Positions 26,643 through 34,954 of a DNA stretch of 64,000 nt are shown here, one piece after another. Origin of the DNA: Haematobacter missouriensis (GTDB taxonomy: Bacteria > Pseudomonadota > Alphaproteobacteria > Rhodobacterales > Rhodobacteraceae); assembly GCF_000740775.1 (NCBI RefSeq), contig NZ_JFGS01000006.1, positions 62,001-126,000 of the forward strand, written 5' to 3'. Below the pieces are notes generated by a model, which saw only the letters and a program-made list of their open reading frames with translations, ran no database searches and was not told the DNA's origin. How positions within the stretch are numbered: the stretch's first letter is position 1; every line of letters starts with the position of its first letter. The translations under genes were made by a program, and so were the position numbers.

Positions 26643-27188
26643 CTAACCCATAACGCAGCGCGGCACCCGGTCCAGTTCGTGAAGAAATTGCTCTACGGCC
26701 GCTTCCAGCGGCCCGCCATTGTCAATCACGCTGACAGCGAGGTTTCGCGGGAGAGGGGCGGTATCGCGGACAAGGCGTTGCGCGATTTCACCCGCGGTTT
26801 CCCGCCCGCGCTGGGCGAGGCGGAGGGCGAGCACTTCCGGCGGGGCAGTGATCAGAAAGATCCGCAGCGCCGGAAAGACCTCAACGGCCTTCTCCACCAT
26901 CGCACGGGAGGCATTGAACAGCACGTCTCGCCCCGAGATTATTTCCGACCATGGAATACCATAGGACAGGCCGTGCGCCTGCCAGTGCAAGGCGAAATCA
27001 CCCGCTGCCAGCCGTTTCTGGAACAGCGCCTCGCTTACGCCATCGAAGTCCTCTCCACCTGCTTCGGTGGGCCGCGTGATGACGCGGCGGACGCGGTGGA
27101 TCTCTGGCCTGTGCGCCAGCGCCGCGGCGATCACCGTGTCCTTCCCCGCGCCCGATGGGCCAACCACGGCGAAGATCGCTGTCCTCAT
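26643..27188 (-). CDS. phnN: Ribose 1,5-bisphosphate phosphokinase PhnN
   Basis: A 181-residue kinase making PRPP from ribose 1,5-bisphosphate, the salvage step after C-P lyase. The P-loop is VVGPSGAGKDTVI at residues 8-20. RRVITRPTEAGGEDFDGVS and LHWQAHGLSYGIP follow, all PhnN traits. The ATG at 27188 was chosen because it starts directly on the kinase fold; the frame extends 24 codons upstream without likeness. It is divergent from phnF and convergent with the DUF1045 gene. Confidence 0.9.
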   Translation of the reverse strand: MRTAIFAVVGPSGAGKDTVIAAALAHRPEIHRVRRVITRPTEAGGEDFDGVSEALFQKRLAAGDFALHWQAHGLSYGIPWSEIISGRDVLFNASRAMVEKAVEVFPALRIFLITAPPEVLALRLAQRGRETAGEIAQRLVRDTAPLPRNLAVSVIDNGGPLEAAVEQFLHELDRVPRCVMG

Positions 27189-27414
27189 CTCATCCTCCTG
27201 ACCCCTTCGCGGGCGTTCCCCGGCGAGGACTGTCGAACGGTTACGGCGCACATACGGCATTCCGCAACGATTATTTCGTGAATATTTGATGACATTTCAA
27301 AGGCATACAAATATCTACAGAACCGTGGAATTTTTTTCGCAAGGTCTTCTTATTTCATCTTGCCGTCATAGTCTGCAGCTATTCATAATTCATTCGAATG
27401 ACTCGGAGGCTCAC
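27189..27414. promoter_or_regulatory. phnF: AT-rich divergent control region between phnN and phnF
   Basis: This 226-bp stretch lies between two divergent phosphonate genes. From about 27275 to 27400 it is strikingly AT-rich compared with its surroundings, as promoter DNA often is. A TGCCGTCAT at about 27361-27369 recalls one half of a Pho box, but the second half is poor. A site for PhnF or PhoB is expected here, yet I cannot point to exact bases. Confidence 0.4.
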
Positions 27415-28161
27415 ATGGGGCGTGAGAACTGGCAGATAATCCGGGACAAGATTTCGGGGGAGATCGCCTCGGGCAGCTTTTCGCCCGGCGACAGGCTGCC
27501 GACCGAGCCGGAACTGTGCCAGCTTTTCGGTGCGGGCCGCCATTCGATCCGGCGTGCAGTTGCCGCTCTTGCGGTGGAAGGCAAGCTGCGCGTTGAGCAG
27601 GGACGGGGAACTTTCGTGGAATCTGCCCCGCTCATCAACTATCATATCGGTCGCAGGACCCGCTTCCGTCAGAACCTTCAGGAACAGGGCCTGGCACCCG
27701 GGGGCGATCAGATTTCGGCGGAAATCGTGCCTGCACCCGCCCGGATCGCCCGTGCGCTGGCACTGGAGGAGGGTGCTGCCGTTCACCGGCTGCTGAACAG
27801 GGGGTTCGCCGATGACGTGCCGATCAGCCTCGGTCTCTCCTGGTGCTGTGCCGCGCGGTTTCCCGATTTCGCGGAGCGTCGCGCTGCGGGGCAGGCTGTC
27901 AGCGACATCTATGCGGCTCACGGCGTGACCGACTATTTCCGGCGCTCCACCACCATCTTCGCCCGCCGGGCGGAGGAGGAGGAGGCGCGCCTGCTTGCAC
28001 AGCATCCGTTGCTGCCCGTCCTTGTCGTGCAGAAGACCGACGTCGACGAGGCGGGCCGACCGATCGGCCATTCCGAGGGGGTCTGGTCCGCGGAACGGGT
28101 GCAGTTCACGTTTGACACCGATCCGCCGGGCGCGGAACGGCCTGACGACAGCCGGTTCTGA
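27415..28161 (+). CDS. phnF: GntR-family phosphonate regulator PhnF
   Basis: A 248-residue regulator. The N-terminal winged helix is WQIIRDKISGEIASGSFSPGDRLPTEPELCQLFGAGRHSIRRAVAAL. A HutC/UTRA-type effector domain follows (from about residue 85). It begins the plus-strand run phnF-G-H-I-J-K-L-M. The ATG at 27415 has CGGAGG upstream and starts just before the winged helix; the frame is open 43 codons further back. It likely represses the phn operon until phosphonate or low phosphate is sensed. Confidence 0.88.
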   Translation: MGRENWQIIRDKISGEIASGSFSPGDRLPTEPELCQLFGAGRHSIRRAVAALAVEGKLRVEQGRGTFVESAPLINYHIGRRTRFRQNLQEQGLAPGGDQISAEIVPAPARIARALALEEGAAVHRLLNRGFADDVPISLGLSWCCAARFPDFAERRAAGQAVSDIYAAHGVTDYFRRSTTIFARRAEEEEARLLAQHPLLPVLVVQKTDVDEAGRPIGHSEGVWSAERVQFTFDTDPPGAERPDDSRF

Positions 28162-28183
28162 CCGGCAACAGAAAGAGGACAAG

Positions 28184-28636
28184 ATGTTCGACCAGAACAG
28201 CCTCCCCCCTGCAGGGGGAGACGATCATGCACGCCTGCTCGCCACGCTGGCGCGGGCCGACGCCGCGGCGCTGAAAGCGCTGGCGGAGGGGCTGCTTCCC
28301 CGGCTGGGGGAGGTGGAAGTGCTGGCGAGTCGCACCGGCCTCGTCATGCTGCCGATGCGCGACACGGTGAAGGGAACGGATTTCCACCTGGGAGAGGTTC
28401 TGGTGGCGGAGGCCCATCTGCGTCTCGGCTCCGGGACCGAGGGGTATGGCATGGTGATCGGCCGCGATCTGGAGCGGGCGATGGCGATGGCACTGACGGA
28501 TGCCGCATATGCCGAAGACGTCGCGCGGGCGGAGATCGAGCGCTTCGTGACAGGTGAGGCCGCGCGCCAGGCCAGCGGGGATCGTGAGACGCTCCGCGCT
28601 GTTGAGGCGACTCGAGTCGAGATGGAGACGTTCTGA
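28184..28636 (+). CDS. phnG: C-P lyase core subunit PhnG
   Basis: A 150-residue subunit of the PhnGHIJ complex. Family traits include LARADAAALKALAEGLLP, GLVMLPMRDTVKGTDFHLGEVLVAEA and GYGMVIGRDLERAMAMALTDAA. With PhnI, PhnH and PhnL it helps form the ribosyl-phosphonate triphosphate from ATP. The ATG at 28184 has AGAGGAC upstream. It ends where phnH begins. Confidence 0.92.
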   Translation: MFDQNSLPPAGGDDHARLLATLARADAAALKALAEGLLPRLGEVEVLASRTGLVMLPMRDTVKGTDFHLGEVLVAEAHLRLGSGTEGYGMVIGRDLERAMAMALTDAAYAEDVARAEIERFVTGEAARQASGDRETLRAVEATRVEMETF

Positions 28637-29163
28637 TGGCTGCTCCCGTGCCGAATGCCGAAGAAACCCGTGACAACGCCACGTTCGAGGCGCTGATGTG
28701 GGCGCTGTCCCGCCCGGGGGTGGAGCAGCGGCTGCCAGAGCCGGGGTTGGCCCCGGTGGCCCAGGCGCTGGTGGATCTGGAAGTCACGGCCTTCACGGAC
28801 GACGAGGGGCTTCAGCGCCTCATCAACCGGACGGGCGCACGGCCTGCCCGCCCGAACACTGCCGATTACCTCTTTCTTGCCGACGGCGCGGAGGCGGCGT
28901 TCCGGCAGGCTCGGATCGGCTCCGCGGTCCACCCTGAAGCGGGGGCGACACTGGTCGTCGCTGCGCCGCTGGAGGGCGGGCCACGACTAAGGCTTGCCGG
29001 TCCGGGGATCGACGGTTCCGTCACCATCGCTCCGGCGCTGTCGCCGGGGCTTTGGGACATACGCGCCGAACGCGTGGCCTATCCGCTCGGTTTCGACCTG
29101 TTCCTCGTGGACGGAGACCGGGTCACCGGTCTGCCCCGCTCCACCCGCATCGAGGTGCTCTGA
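28636..29163 (+). CDS. phnH: C-P lyase core subunit PhnH
   Basis: A 175-residue subunit with the PhnH start (RDNATFEALMWALSRPGVEQRLP) and the central LEVTAFTDDE, HPEAGATLVVAAPLEGGPRLRLAGPGIDG and PLGFDLFLVDGDRVTGLPRSTRI. It dimerises and binds PhnI/J in the core. Start and stop overlap its neighbours by one base each, so the operon is tightly packed. Confidence 0.92.
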   Translation: MAAPVPNAEETRDNATFEALMWALSRPGVEQRLPEPGLAPVAQALVDLEVTAFTDDEGLQRLINRTGARPARPNTADYLFLADGAEAAFRQARIGSAVHPEAGATLVVAAPLEGGPRLRLAGPGIDGSVTIAPALSPGLWDIRAERVAYPLGFDLFLVDGDRVTGLPRSTRIEVL

Positions 29164-30266
29164 TGGCTTATGTTGCAACGCGCGGCGGAGAACGCGCCAT
29201 CGCGCAGGCGGAACGGCTTTACCGGGAGGGGCTCGGCACTATCGACCAGAGCCGTGTGGCCGCTGTCGCCACGGCGCTGCCGTGGCTCGTGGATCGGGTG
29301 ATGGGAGAGGCCTCGCTCTATGAGCCGGAACTGGCCGCGCTCGCGCTCTCACAGACGGGCGGCGATCTTTACGAGACGGTGCTTCTGCTGCGTGCGTGGC
29401 GCACGACCCAGCCCCGGCTGATGGTGGCGGAGCCGGTGAGACAGGAGGCACTGTTCACGCACCGCCGCATTTCTGCGGCCTTCAAGGACATTCCGGGCGG
29501 TCAGATCCTCGGCCCGACGCTGGATTACGCCCACCGGCTTCTGGCGACGGGTGTTCTGGAGGGCGCTCCGCTGGTGCCAGAGCCGGTTGAGCGCGCGGCG
29601 AAGCCTGCTCCGGCATTTCAGCCCTCGCTTGCCGCCTGGCAAAAGGCCGAGGGCCTCGTGGCCGACCCGCCACGCGAAAATGTGGCGCCGGAAAGCATTC
29701 CAGATCTCACGCGGGAGCCGCTCCTTTTCCCGGCAAAACGCGCGCATACGCTACAAAGCCTCGCAAGGGCTGATACTGGTGGGGTTCTGGCGCTGGGCTA
29801 TTCGGCCATGCGAGGCTATGGCAATGCCCATCCGACGGTGAATGAGCTGCGGCTGGCAGAGGCGGAGGTGCGCGTGCGCCATCCACGCGGAACGGTATTC
29901 TCAGCGGGGCGTGTCAGGGTCTCGCAGGCGGAGGTAGCGGCAAAGGACACGTCCAGTCAGATCCGGCTGGGTTTCTCCGCCACGCTGGGCTGGAACGAGG
30001 TGAAGGTGATCTCGGCCGCGACGCTCGACCTGAACGCGCCGGGCGCGGCAAAGGGATCGCCGACAGAGGAGGAGTTCTTCCTTTACCACACCGAGCCGGT
30101 GGAAGCCTCCGGCTTCTGCATCCACTTCAAGCTGCCGCACTACGTGACCTTCCAGTCCTCGCTCGACGCAATGCGGGACGCGCGGGCGCTGAAGGCGGCG
30201 ACTGTCCCGGAGGCCGATCCGCAGGCCAGTCCGGCCGAGGCGAAAATCGAGGAGCCGACCCCATGA
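29163..30266 (+). CDS. phnI: C-P lyase core subunit PhnI
   Basis: A 367-residue nucleosidase-type subunit that swaps adenine for phosphonate on ATP. It opens MAYVATRGGERAIAQAERL and has RISAAFKDIPGGQILGPTLDYAHRLL, VLALGYSAMRGYGNAHPTVNELR and LGFSATLGWNEVKVISAATLDL. All look intact. The last four bases overlap phnJ. The frame is also open further upstream, but the ATG at 29163 follows the phnH stop in a TGATG. Confidence 0.93.
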   Translation: MAYVATRGGERAIAQAERLYREGLGTIDQSRVAAVATALPWLVDRVMGEASLYEPELAALALSQTGGDLYETVLLLRAWRTTQPRLMVAEPVRQEALFTHRRISAAFKDIPGGQILGPTLDYAHRLLATGVLEGAPLVPEPVERAAKPAPAFQPSLAAWQKAEGLVADPPRENVAPESIPDLTREPLLFPAKRAHTLQSLARADTGGVLALGYSAMRGYGNAHPTVNELRLAEAEVRVRHPRGTVFSAGRVRVSQAEVAAKDTSSQIRLGFSATLGWNEVKVISAATLDLNAPGAAKGSPTEEEFFLYHTEPVEASGFCIHFKLPHYVTFQSSLDAMRDARALKAATVPEADPQASPAEAKIEEPTP

Positions 30267-31177
30267 CCGCCCTGAGCGACCTTACCCGCTCTTGGGAAGC
30301 GATGAGCTATGGCTTCCTGGACCCCTCGGCCAAGCGCGAGATGCGCCGTGCCATGCTGAAGGCCATCGCCGTGCCCGGCTGCCAGATCCCCTATGCGAGC
30401 CGCGAAGTGCCGATGGCACGCGGCTGGGGCACGGGCGGGCTGCAGGTGACGCTGACGCTCGTGAACCCCGCCTCCGTAGTAAAGGTGATCGATCAGGGCG
30501 CGGATGACAGCGTGAATGCCGTTTCCATCCGCCAGTTCGTCGCCCGCGTGGCGGGTGCACAGGGCACGGAGGACACGGCGGAGGCCACGATCCTGCAATC
30601 CCGCCACCGCATCCCGGAGGAAGTGATGCGCGAGGATCAGGTGCTCGTACTCCAGGTGCCGAACCCGGAGCCGCTCCGCCCGGTGGAGCCGAACATCTCC
30701 GTGGCGCGCCAGATGCATGCCGATGCCGATTACGGGCGGCTCTGGCTGGTGCTCTACGAGCAGATCGTGCGCTCCGGGCGGATCATGCAGGGTGCCTCAT
30801 ACCCGGCGCTGGTCAACGGGCGGCACGTGATGACGCCGTCGCCCATCCCGCGCTGGGACGTGCCGAAGCTCAACATGGCGCGGCACCTGACGCTGCTGTC
30901 GGCGGGGCGGGAAAAGCGCATCTTCGCGGTGCCGCCGTTTACGCCGGTGGAGCCGCTGGCGTTTTCCGACGTGCCCTACCGGGTGGAGGATCACGCCGGG
31001 CTCACCTGCGAGCGTACGGGCGTCAAGGGCTTTTTCATGAACGAAATTCCGCAGGCCGATGGCGGCTCGATCCACGAGCTGTCGGACTCGGGCTATGCCG
31101 TCAAACACATCCGGGCGGCGGAGGGCGAAGGCGCCGCCCCGGGAGAAACATGGTATGTGAACGGGGTGATGAAATGA
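30263..31177 (+). CDS. phnJ: C-P lyase radical subunit PhnJ, variant lacking Fe-S cysteines
   Basis: A 304-residue PhnJ. Standard PhnJ uses SAM and a 4Fe-4S cluster to break the carbon-phosphorus bond. Most of the protein agrees closely with the family: PGCQIPYASREVPMARGWGTGG (with Gly39 at the glycine-radical site), VIDQGADDSVNAVSIRQF, QSRHRIPE, GAGREKRIFAVPP. In E. coli four C-terminal cysteines (241, 244, 266, 272) bind the cluster or form the thiyl radical. Here only the first remains (Cys249). The others are Thr252, Leu273 and Ala279 in CERTGVKGFFMNEI and HELSDSGYAVKH. The only other Cys is Cys40, next to Gly39. The frame is unbroken. The E. coli pattern is from memory, so alignment should be checked. 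Confidence 0.9.
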   Translation: MTALSDLTRSWEAMSYGFLDPSAKREMRRAMLKAIAVPGCQIPYASREVPMARGWGTGGLQVTLTLVNPASVVKVIDQGADDSVNAVSIRQFVARVAGAQGTEDTAEATILQSRHRIPEEVMREDQVLVLQVPNPEPLRPVEPNISVARQMHADADYGRLWLVLYEQIVRSGRIMQGASYPALVNGRHVMTPSPIPRWDVPKLNMARHLTLLSAGREKRIFAVPPFTPVEPLAFSDVPYRVEDHAGLTCERTGVKGFFMNEIPQADGGSIHELSDSGYAVKHIRAAEGEGAAPGETWYVNGVMK

Positions 31178-31986
31178 CCCGGACTGCTGAAGGAATGCGT
31201 CGCGCCGCGCCGCGCCTGATGACGACGCCGCCGATCATGACGATGACCGGCATTTCCCGCCGCTTCGGCAGGGTGACAGCGCTCGACGATGTGGATGTGA
31301 CAGTCTATCCCGGCGAGGTTCTGGGCATCGTCGGCGAGAGCGGCTCTGGAAAATCCACGCTGCTGCGCATGATGAACCTTGAGGACACACCCGACACCGG
31401 TGACTACCGGCTGGCGATTCCGGGGGCGGAGGGCAATCTTTTCGACCTCGACCGTTACGGGCGGCGGATGCTCTGCGCGCGCCATGTGGGGATCGTCTAT
31501 CAGAACCCGCATCTGGGGCTTCTGATGCGCAACTCCTCCTCCGGCAATGTCGCCGAACGGCTGCTGATCGCAGGGGAGCGTCGCTTCGCCACGCTGCGCG
31601 AGAAGGCGAAGGAGGCGTTGGCGGCATCTGAATTTCCGCTGGAGCGGATGGATGCGCGGCCGATCGAGCTGTCGGGCGGGATGCAGCAACGGGTTCAGCT
31701 TGCCAAGGCCATCGCCCTGGAACCCGCGCTGCTGCTGCTGGACGAACCCACCACCGGGCTTGATGTCTCGGTGCAGGCGCTGGTGCTGGATACGCTGAAA
31801 CGGCTGCAGCGCGACCGGTCGATCACCATGGTGCTGGTCAGCCATGATCTGGGCGTCATCCGCACCATGGCGGACCGGGTGATGGTGATGCGCCGGGGGC
31901 GCGTGGTCGAGCAGGGGCTTGCCGATCAGATCTTCCAGGATCCGCAGCATGACTACACCCAGTCCCTCGTTCATGCCAAACTGTGA
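31174..31986 (+). CDS. phnK: C-P lyase ABC-type subunit PhnK
   Basis: A 270-residue ATP-binding protein that docks on the PhnGHIJ core. It has Walker A GESGSGKSTLL, a Q-loop (VGIVYQNPHLGLLM), signature LSGGMQQRVQLAKA, Walker B LLLLDEPTTGLD and the switch His in VSHDLG. The ATG at 31174 overlaps the phnJ stop. The N-terminus is about 15 residues longer than usual; an ATG at 31219 (MTTPPIM) is an alternative. Confidence 0.92.
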   Translation: MTRTAEGMRRAAPRLMTTPPIMTMTGISRRFGRVTALDDVDVTVYPGEVLGIVGESGSGKSTLLRMMNLEDTPDTGDYRLAIPGAEGNLFDLDRYGRRMLCARHVGIVYQNPHLGLLMRNSSSGNVAERLLIAGERRFATLREKAKEALAASEFPLERMDARPIELSGGMQQRVQLAKAIALEPALLLLDEPTTGLDVSVQALVLDTLKRLQRDRSITMVLVSHDLGVIRTMADRVMVMRRGRVVEQGLADQIFQDPQHDYTQSLVHAKL

Positions 31987-31990
31987 GGCG

Positions 31991-32710
31991 ATGATGATGC
32001 ACCGCTCCCTCCCCGTGCTCGAAGTCGAAGGGCTCGCCAAGCATTTCGACATGCACCATCTCCACCAGCGCCTCCCGGCATTCGAGGGAGTGAGCTTCCG
32101 CCTGCACCCCGGGCAGTTCCTTCTCCTCAGCGGCCACAACGGCGCGGGCAAGTCCACGTTGCTGCGGACGCTCTACCGGACCTATCTGCCGAAGGGCGGC
32201 CATATCTGGCTCAACACGGCGGAGGGGCGGATCGACCTTGCCACCGCGGCGGATGTCGATGTGGCGCTGCTCCGGCGGCGGGAGATCGGCTTCGTCACGC
32301 AATTTCTCATCGCCCGCCCCCGCGTCGCGGCAGAGGATATCGTGGCCGAACCGCTGCGCCTTGCCGGGCGCCCCGCAGCCGAGGCGCTGGAGGCCGCGCG
32401 CGCCGCCCTGGCGGAATTCGGGGTGAAGCGCGAGCTTTGGGCGGCCTATCCCTCCACCTTCTCGGGCGGAGAGCAGCAGAAGGTGAACCTCGCGCGCGCG
32501 CTCATCCTGCCGCAGCGGCTGCTGATGCTCGACGAGCCGACGGCCTCGCTCGACGCGGGCGCGCGGGGGGCGCTGGTGCGCCGGTTGCGGCAACTGAAAA
32601 CCGAAGGCGTCGCGATGATCGGCGTCTTTCACCATCCCGGCGATGTGGCCGGGCTGATCGACGCAGAACTCGACCTGTCCACGAAGGAGTTGGAACATGT
32701 GGCTCAGTGA
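31991..32710 (+). CDS. phnL: C-P lyase ABC-type subunit PhnL
   Basis: A 239-residue ATP-binding partner of PhnK. It has Walker A GHNGAGKSTLL, the Q-loop GFVTQFLIARPRV, signature FSGGEQQKVNLARAL, Walker B LMLDEPTASLD and GVFHHPGD. The first of three ATGs at 31991 was taken; it follows the phnK stop by four bases. It overlaps the phnM start by 14 bases. Confidence 0.92.
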   Translation: MMMHRSLPVLEVEGLAKHFDMHHLHQRLPAFEGVSFRLHPGQFLLLSGHNGAGKSTLLRTLYRTYLPKGGHIWLNTAEGRIDLATAADVDVALLRRREIGFVTQFLIARPRVAAEDIVAEPLRLAGRPAAEALEAARAALAEFGVKRELWAAYPSTFSGGEQQKVNLARALILPQRLLMLDEPTASLDAGARGALVRRLRQLKTEGVAMIGVFHHPGDVAGLIDAELDLSTKELEHVAQ

Positions 32711-33902
32711 TTTCCGGGTCGTCCTGCCGGACGACGTGCTGGAGAGCGGCTCCGTCCGTGTGGAAGACGGCCGGATTGCCGATATCGTCGAAGGCCCCGT
32801 CGCGGGCGCGGCGGTCGTGGGTGACGGGCTTCTGCTCATGCCGGGCTTCATCGACATGCATGGCGACATGATCGAGCGGGAGGTGGAGCCGCGCCCCTCC
32901 GTCCACATGCCGCTGGAGCTGGGCATCCGCGATCTGGACAGGAAGCTGGCCGGCTCGGGCTTCACCACCGCCTATGCGGCGCTGTCCTTCAGCCCCGCCT
33001 CCACCTACGGGCACCTCAGGAGCTATGACCACACGACGGAGGTCATCCGCGCGCTTCGCCGGATGCGGGGCGATCTGCTCATCGAGCATCGCGTTCATGC
33101 CCGGTTCGAGATCACCTTTCCCAAGGCGCTCGACGTGGTGCATGAACTGATCTCCGAGGGGAGCGTTGAGCTTATCTCCCTCACCGATCATACGCCGGGG
33201 CAGGGCCAGTATCGCGACATCGAACGGGTGGTAGAGCGGACCATGGCGGAAAAGGGTCTCTCGGCGGAGGAAGCGGCTGCCGCCGTGGCAGAGCGCATTG
33301 CCGAACGCACCCGCCCGGAGGAGGAGCTGGCCGCCACTCTCTCCCGCATCTCCACCGCCTGTCACGCGCATGGCGTGGCGCTGGCGAGCCATGATGACGA
33401 TACCGTGGCCAAGGTGGGAATCATGGCAGCGCTTGGCGTCTGCATCAGCGAATTCCCGGTGACGGAGGAAGCGGCGGTGGAGGCGCGCAGTCGCGGGCTG
33501 GCGACGGTGATGGGTGCGCCGAACGCGCTCCGCGGCCAAAGCTATTCCGGCAACCTATCGGCCCGCGCGGCGCATGCGGCGGGCCTGCTGGATATCCTTG
33601 CCTCCGACTATCACCCCTCCGCGATGCTGCCTGCCGTTCTGGAGCTGGCCAAGAGTGATCCGAACGGGCTGGCGGGTGCCGCACGACTGTCCGCCGGAAA
33701 CGTGGCGGAGGCGCTGGGGCTGAAGGATCGCGGTGCCATCGCCATCGGGCGCCGCGCCGACCTGATCGCCGCCACGGACGAAGGGCTGGGCCATGTCGTC
33801 GCCACGTTGCGGGGCGGGCGGATGGTCTATTCCAACGGTCGTCTGGACAGCGGGGCCTTCCGTGCGGCGCGGCCGGTCAGGGCGGTCGCGGCGGTGTCGT
33901 GA
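32697..33902 (+). CDS. phnM: Alpha-D-ribose 1-methylphosphonate 5-triphosphate diphosphatase PhnM
   Basis: A 401-residue amidohydrolase-fold enzyme that removes pyrophosphate from the ribosyl-phosphonate triphosphate before PhnJ acts. Metal-site motifs are GFIDMHGDMIERE near residue 47, IEHRVHARFEI, SLTDHTPGQGQY, and ASHDDDTVAKV with the late Asp in ILASDYHPSAML. It ends the plus-strand phn run. Import genes phnCDE are not in the window, so uptake must be encoded elsewhere. Confidence 0.93.
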   Translation: MWLSDFRVVLPDDVLESGSVRVEDGRIADIVEGPVAGAAVVGDGLLLMPGFIDMHGDMIEREVEPRPSVHMPLELGIRDLDRKLAGSGFTTAYAALSFSPASTYGHLRSYDHTTEVIRALRRMRGDLLIEHRVHARFEITFPKALDVVHELISEGSVELISLTDHTPGQGQYRDIERVVERTMAEKGLSAEEAAAAVAERIAERTRPEEELAATLSRISTACHAHGVALASHDDDTVAKVGIMAALGVCISEFPVTEEAAVEARSRGLATVMGAPNALRGQSYSGNLSARAAHAAGLLDILASDYHPSAMLPAVLELAKSDPNGLAGAARLSAGNVAEALGLKDRGAIAIGRRADLIAATDEGLGHVVATLRGGRMVYSNGRLDSGAFRAARPVRAVAAVS

Positions 33903-33905
33903 CGG

Positions 33906-34862
33906 TCAGGGCGCCGTGCAGGCAAGATAGGCGGCGCAGCCCGTGAGGGCTGCGAAGTCGTCCTCGATCACCGACAGGCTGAAGTCGGCCATGAAGGGGC
34001 CGAAGCGCCCCTTCTCCCTGAAGGCGTCCGACAGGCCGAAGGTGTTGAACCACGGCAGGAAGGCGCGGGCTACCCCGCCGATCAGGTAGATCCCGCCAAA
34101 CGGCAGGTGGATCAGCGCCAGATCACCGGCGACGGCGCCGAGCAGGCGAACGAAGATCCGACCCGCCTCCATCGCGCGCGGCTCACCGGCCTCCAGCGCG
34201 GCCATGACGGCGGCGGTATCGCGGGGCGGCGCGCCACCGTCGAGCCAGGCGTCTATCCGCGCCACGCCGCGCCCGGAAAGAATATCCTCCACCCCCACGA
34301 AGCCATGCACGCCTTCCAGCGCGCGCACGAGCGACAGCGCCTTTTCCGTGCGGATCGGTAAGGTGACATGGCCCGCCTCGGACGGCAGGACGACCCGTCC
34401 CGCAGCGGTTTCGTGCACGGCGGCGGCATTGAAGCCGGTGCCCACCCCGATCACCAACCGGGTGGCACCCGGCCCTGCGTTGCTCCCGGCAAAGACCGGC
34501 GTGATCTCCCCCTCCGGTATCGCGTCGAGCGCGTAGCCCTGCGCCACGAGATCGTTCAGCACTGCCGCCCTGTCCGCCCCCGTCGCGTCGCGGAGGAGGT
34601 CGCGATCAGCGGACCAGTCGAGATTGGTCAGCCGCCCGACATGGTCCCGCACCGGCCCGGCAATGGCCGCGCAGGCGCTGTCGCAACGCTGCAGCCCCAT
34701 GTCCGCGCCGAACTGGCGCAACACTTCCGCCAGCGAGCCATGGCGGGTGTTGGCGAAGCGGCGGATGGTGGCCGCATCGACCTTGCCGCCCCGGGCGATG
34801 GCGACACGGGTATTGGTGCCGCCCACATCGGCAACCACATCGATCCGTTCGGGTGTCTGCAT
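33906..34862 (-). CDS. glk: Glucokinase
   Basis: A 318-residue ROK-free Glk-type kinase. It opens with the ATP site DVGGTNTRVAIARGG, then AIAGPVRDHVGRLTNLDW, NDLVAQGYAL, the LVIGVGTGFNAA loop, PSEAGH and GVEDILSGRG. It turns glucose into glucose 6-phosphate. It is the last gene of the minus-strand operon, with a glycosidase before it, which suggests it traps glucose freed in the cytoplasm. It converges on phnM with only three bases between. Confidence 0.92.
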   Translation of the reverse strand: MQTPERIDVVADVGGTNTRVAIARGGKVDAATIRRFANTRHGSLAEVLRQFGADMGLQRCDSACAAIAGPVRDHVGRLTNLDWSADRDLLRDATGADRAAVLNDLVAQGYALDAIPEGEITPVFAGSNAGPGATRLVIGVGTGFNAAAVHETAAGRVVLPSEAGHVTLPIRTEKALSLVRALEGVHGFVGVEDILSGRGVARIDAWLDGGAPPRDTAAVMAALEAGEPRAMEAGRIFVRLLGAVAGDLALIHLPFGGIYLIGGVARAFLPWFNTFGLSDAFREKGRFGPFMADFSLSVIEDDFAALTGCAAYLACTAP

Positions 34863-34954
34863 GTCTGGCCTCCGCTCGGTTTTCTCCTGTTTGCACTGAG
34901 CGAGCGCGCGGTTCCAGCCCGTCGGGCCGAAAGCCGCGCGGAAACGGAGCGGGA

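Noticed and set aside
27361-27390. Pho box before phnF
   Set aside because: One half resembles CTGTCAT but the half 11 bp further on does not. The evidence is too weak for a call.
31174-31218. Frameshift or false start at the long PhnK N-terminus
   Set aside because: The extra residues are in frame with no damage and the ATG overlaps the phnJ stop as in the rest of the operon. A later start is an alternative and not an error.
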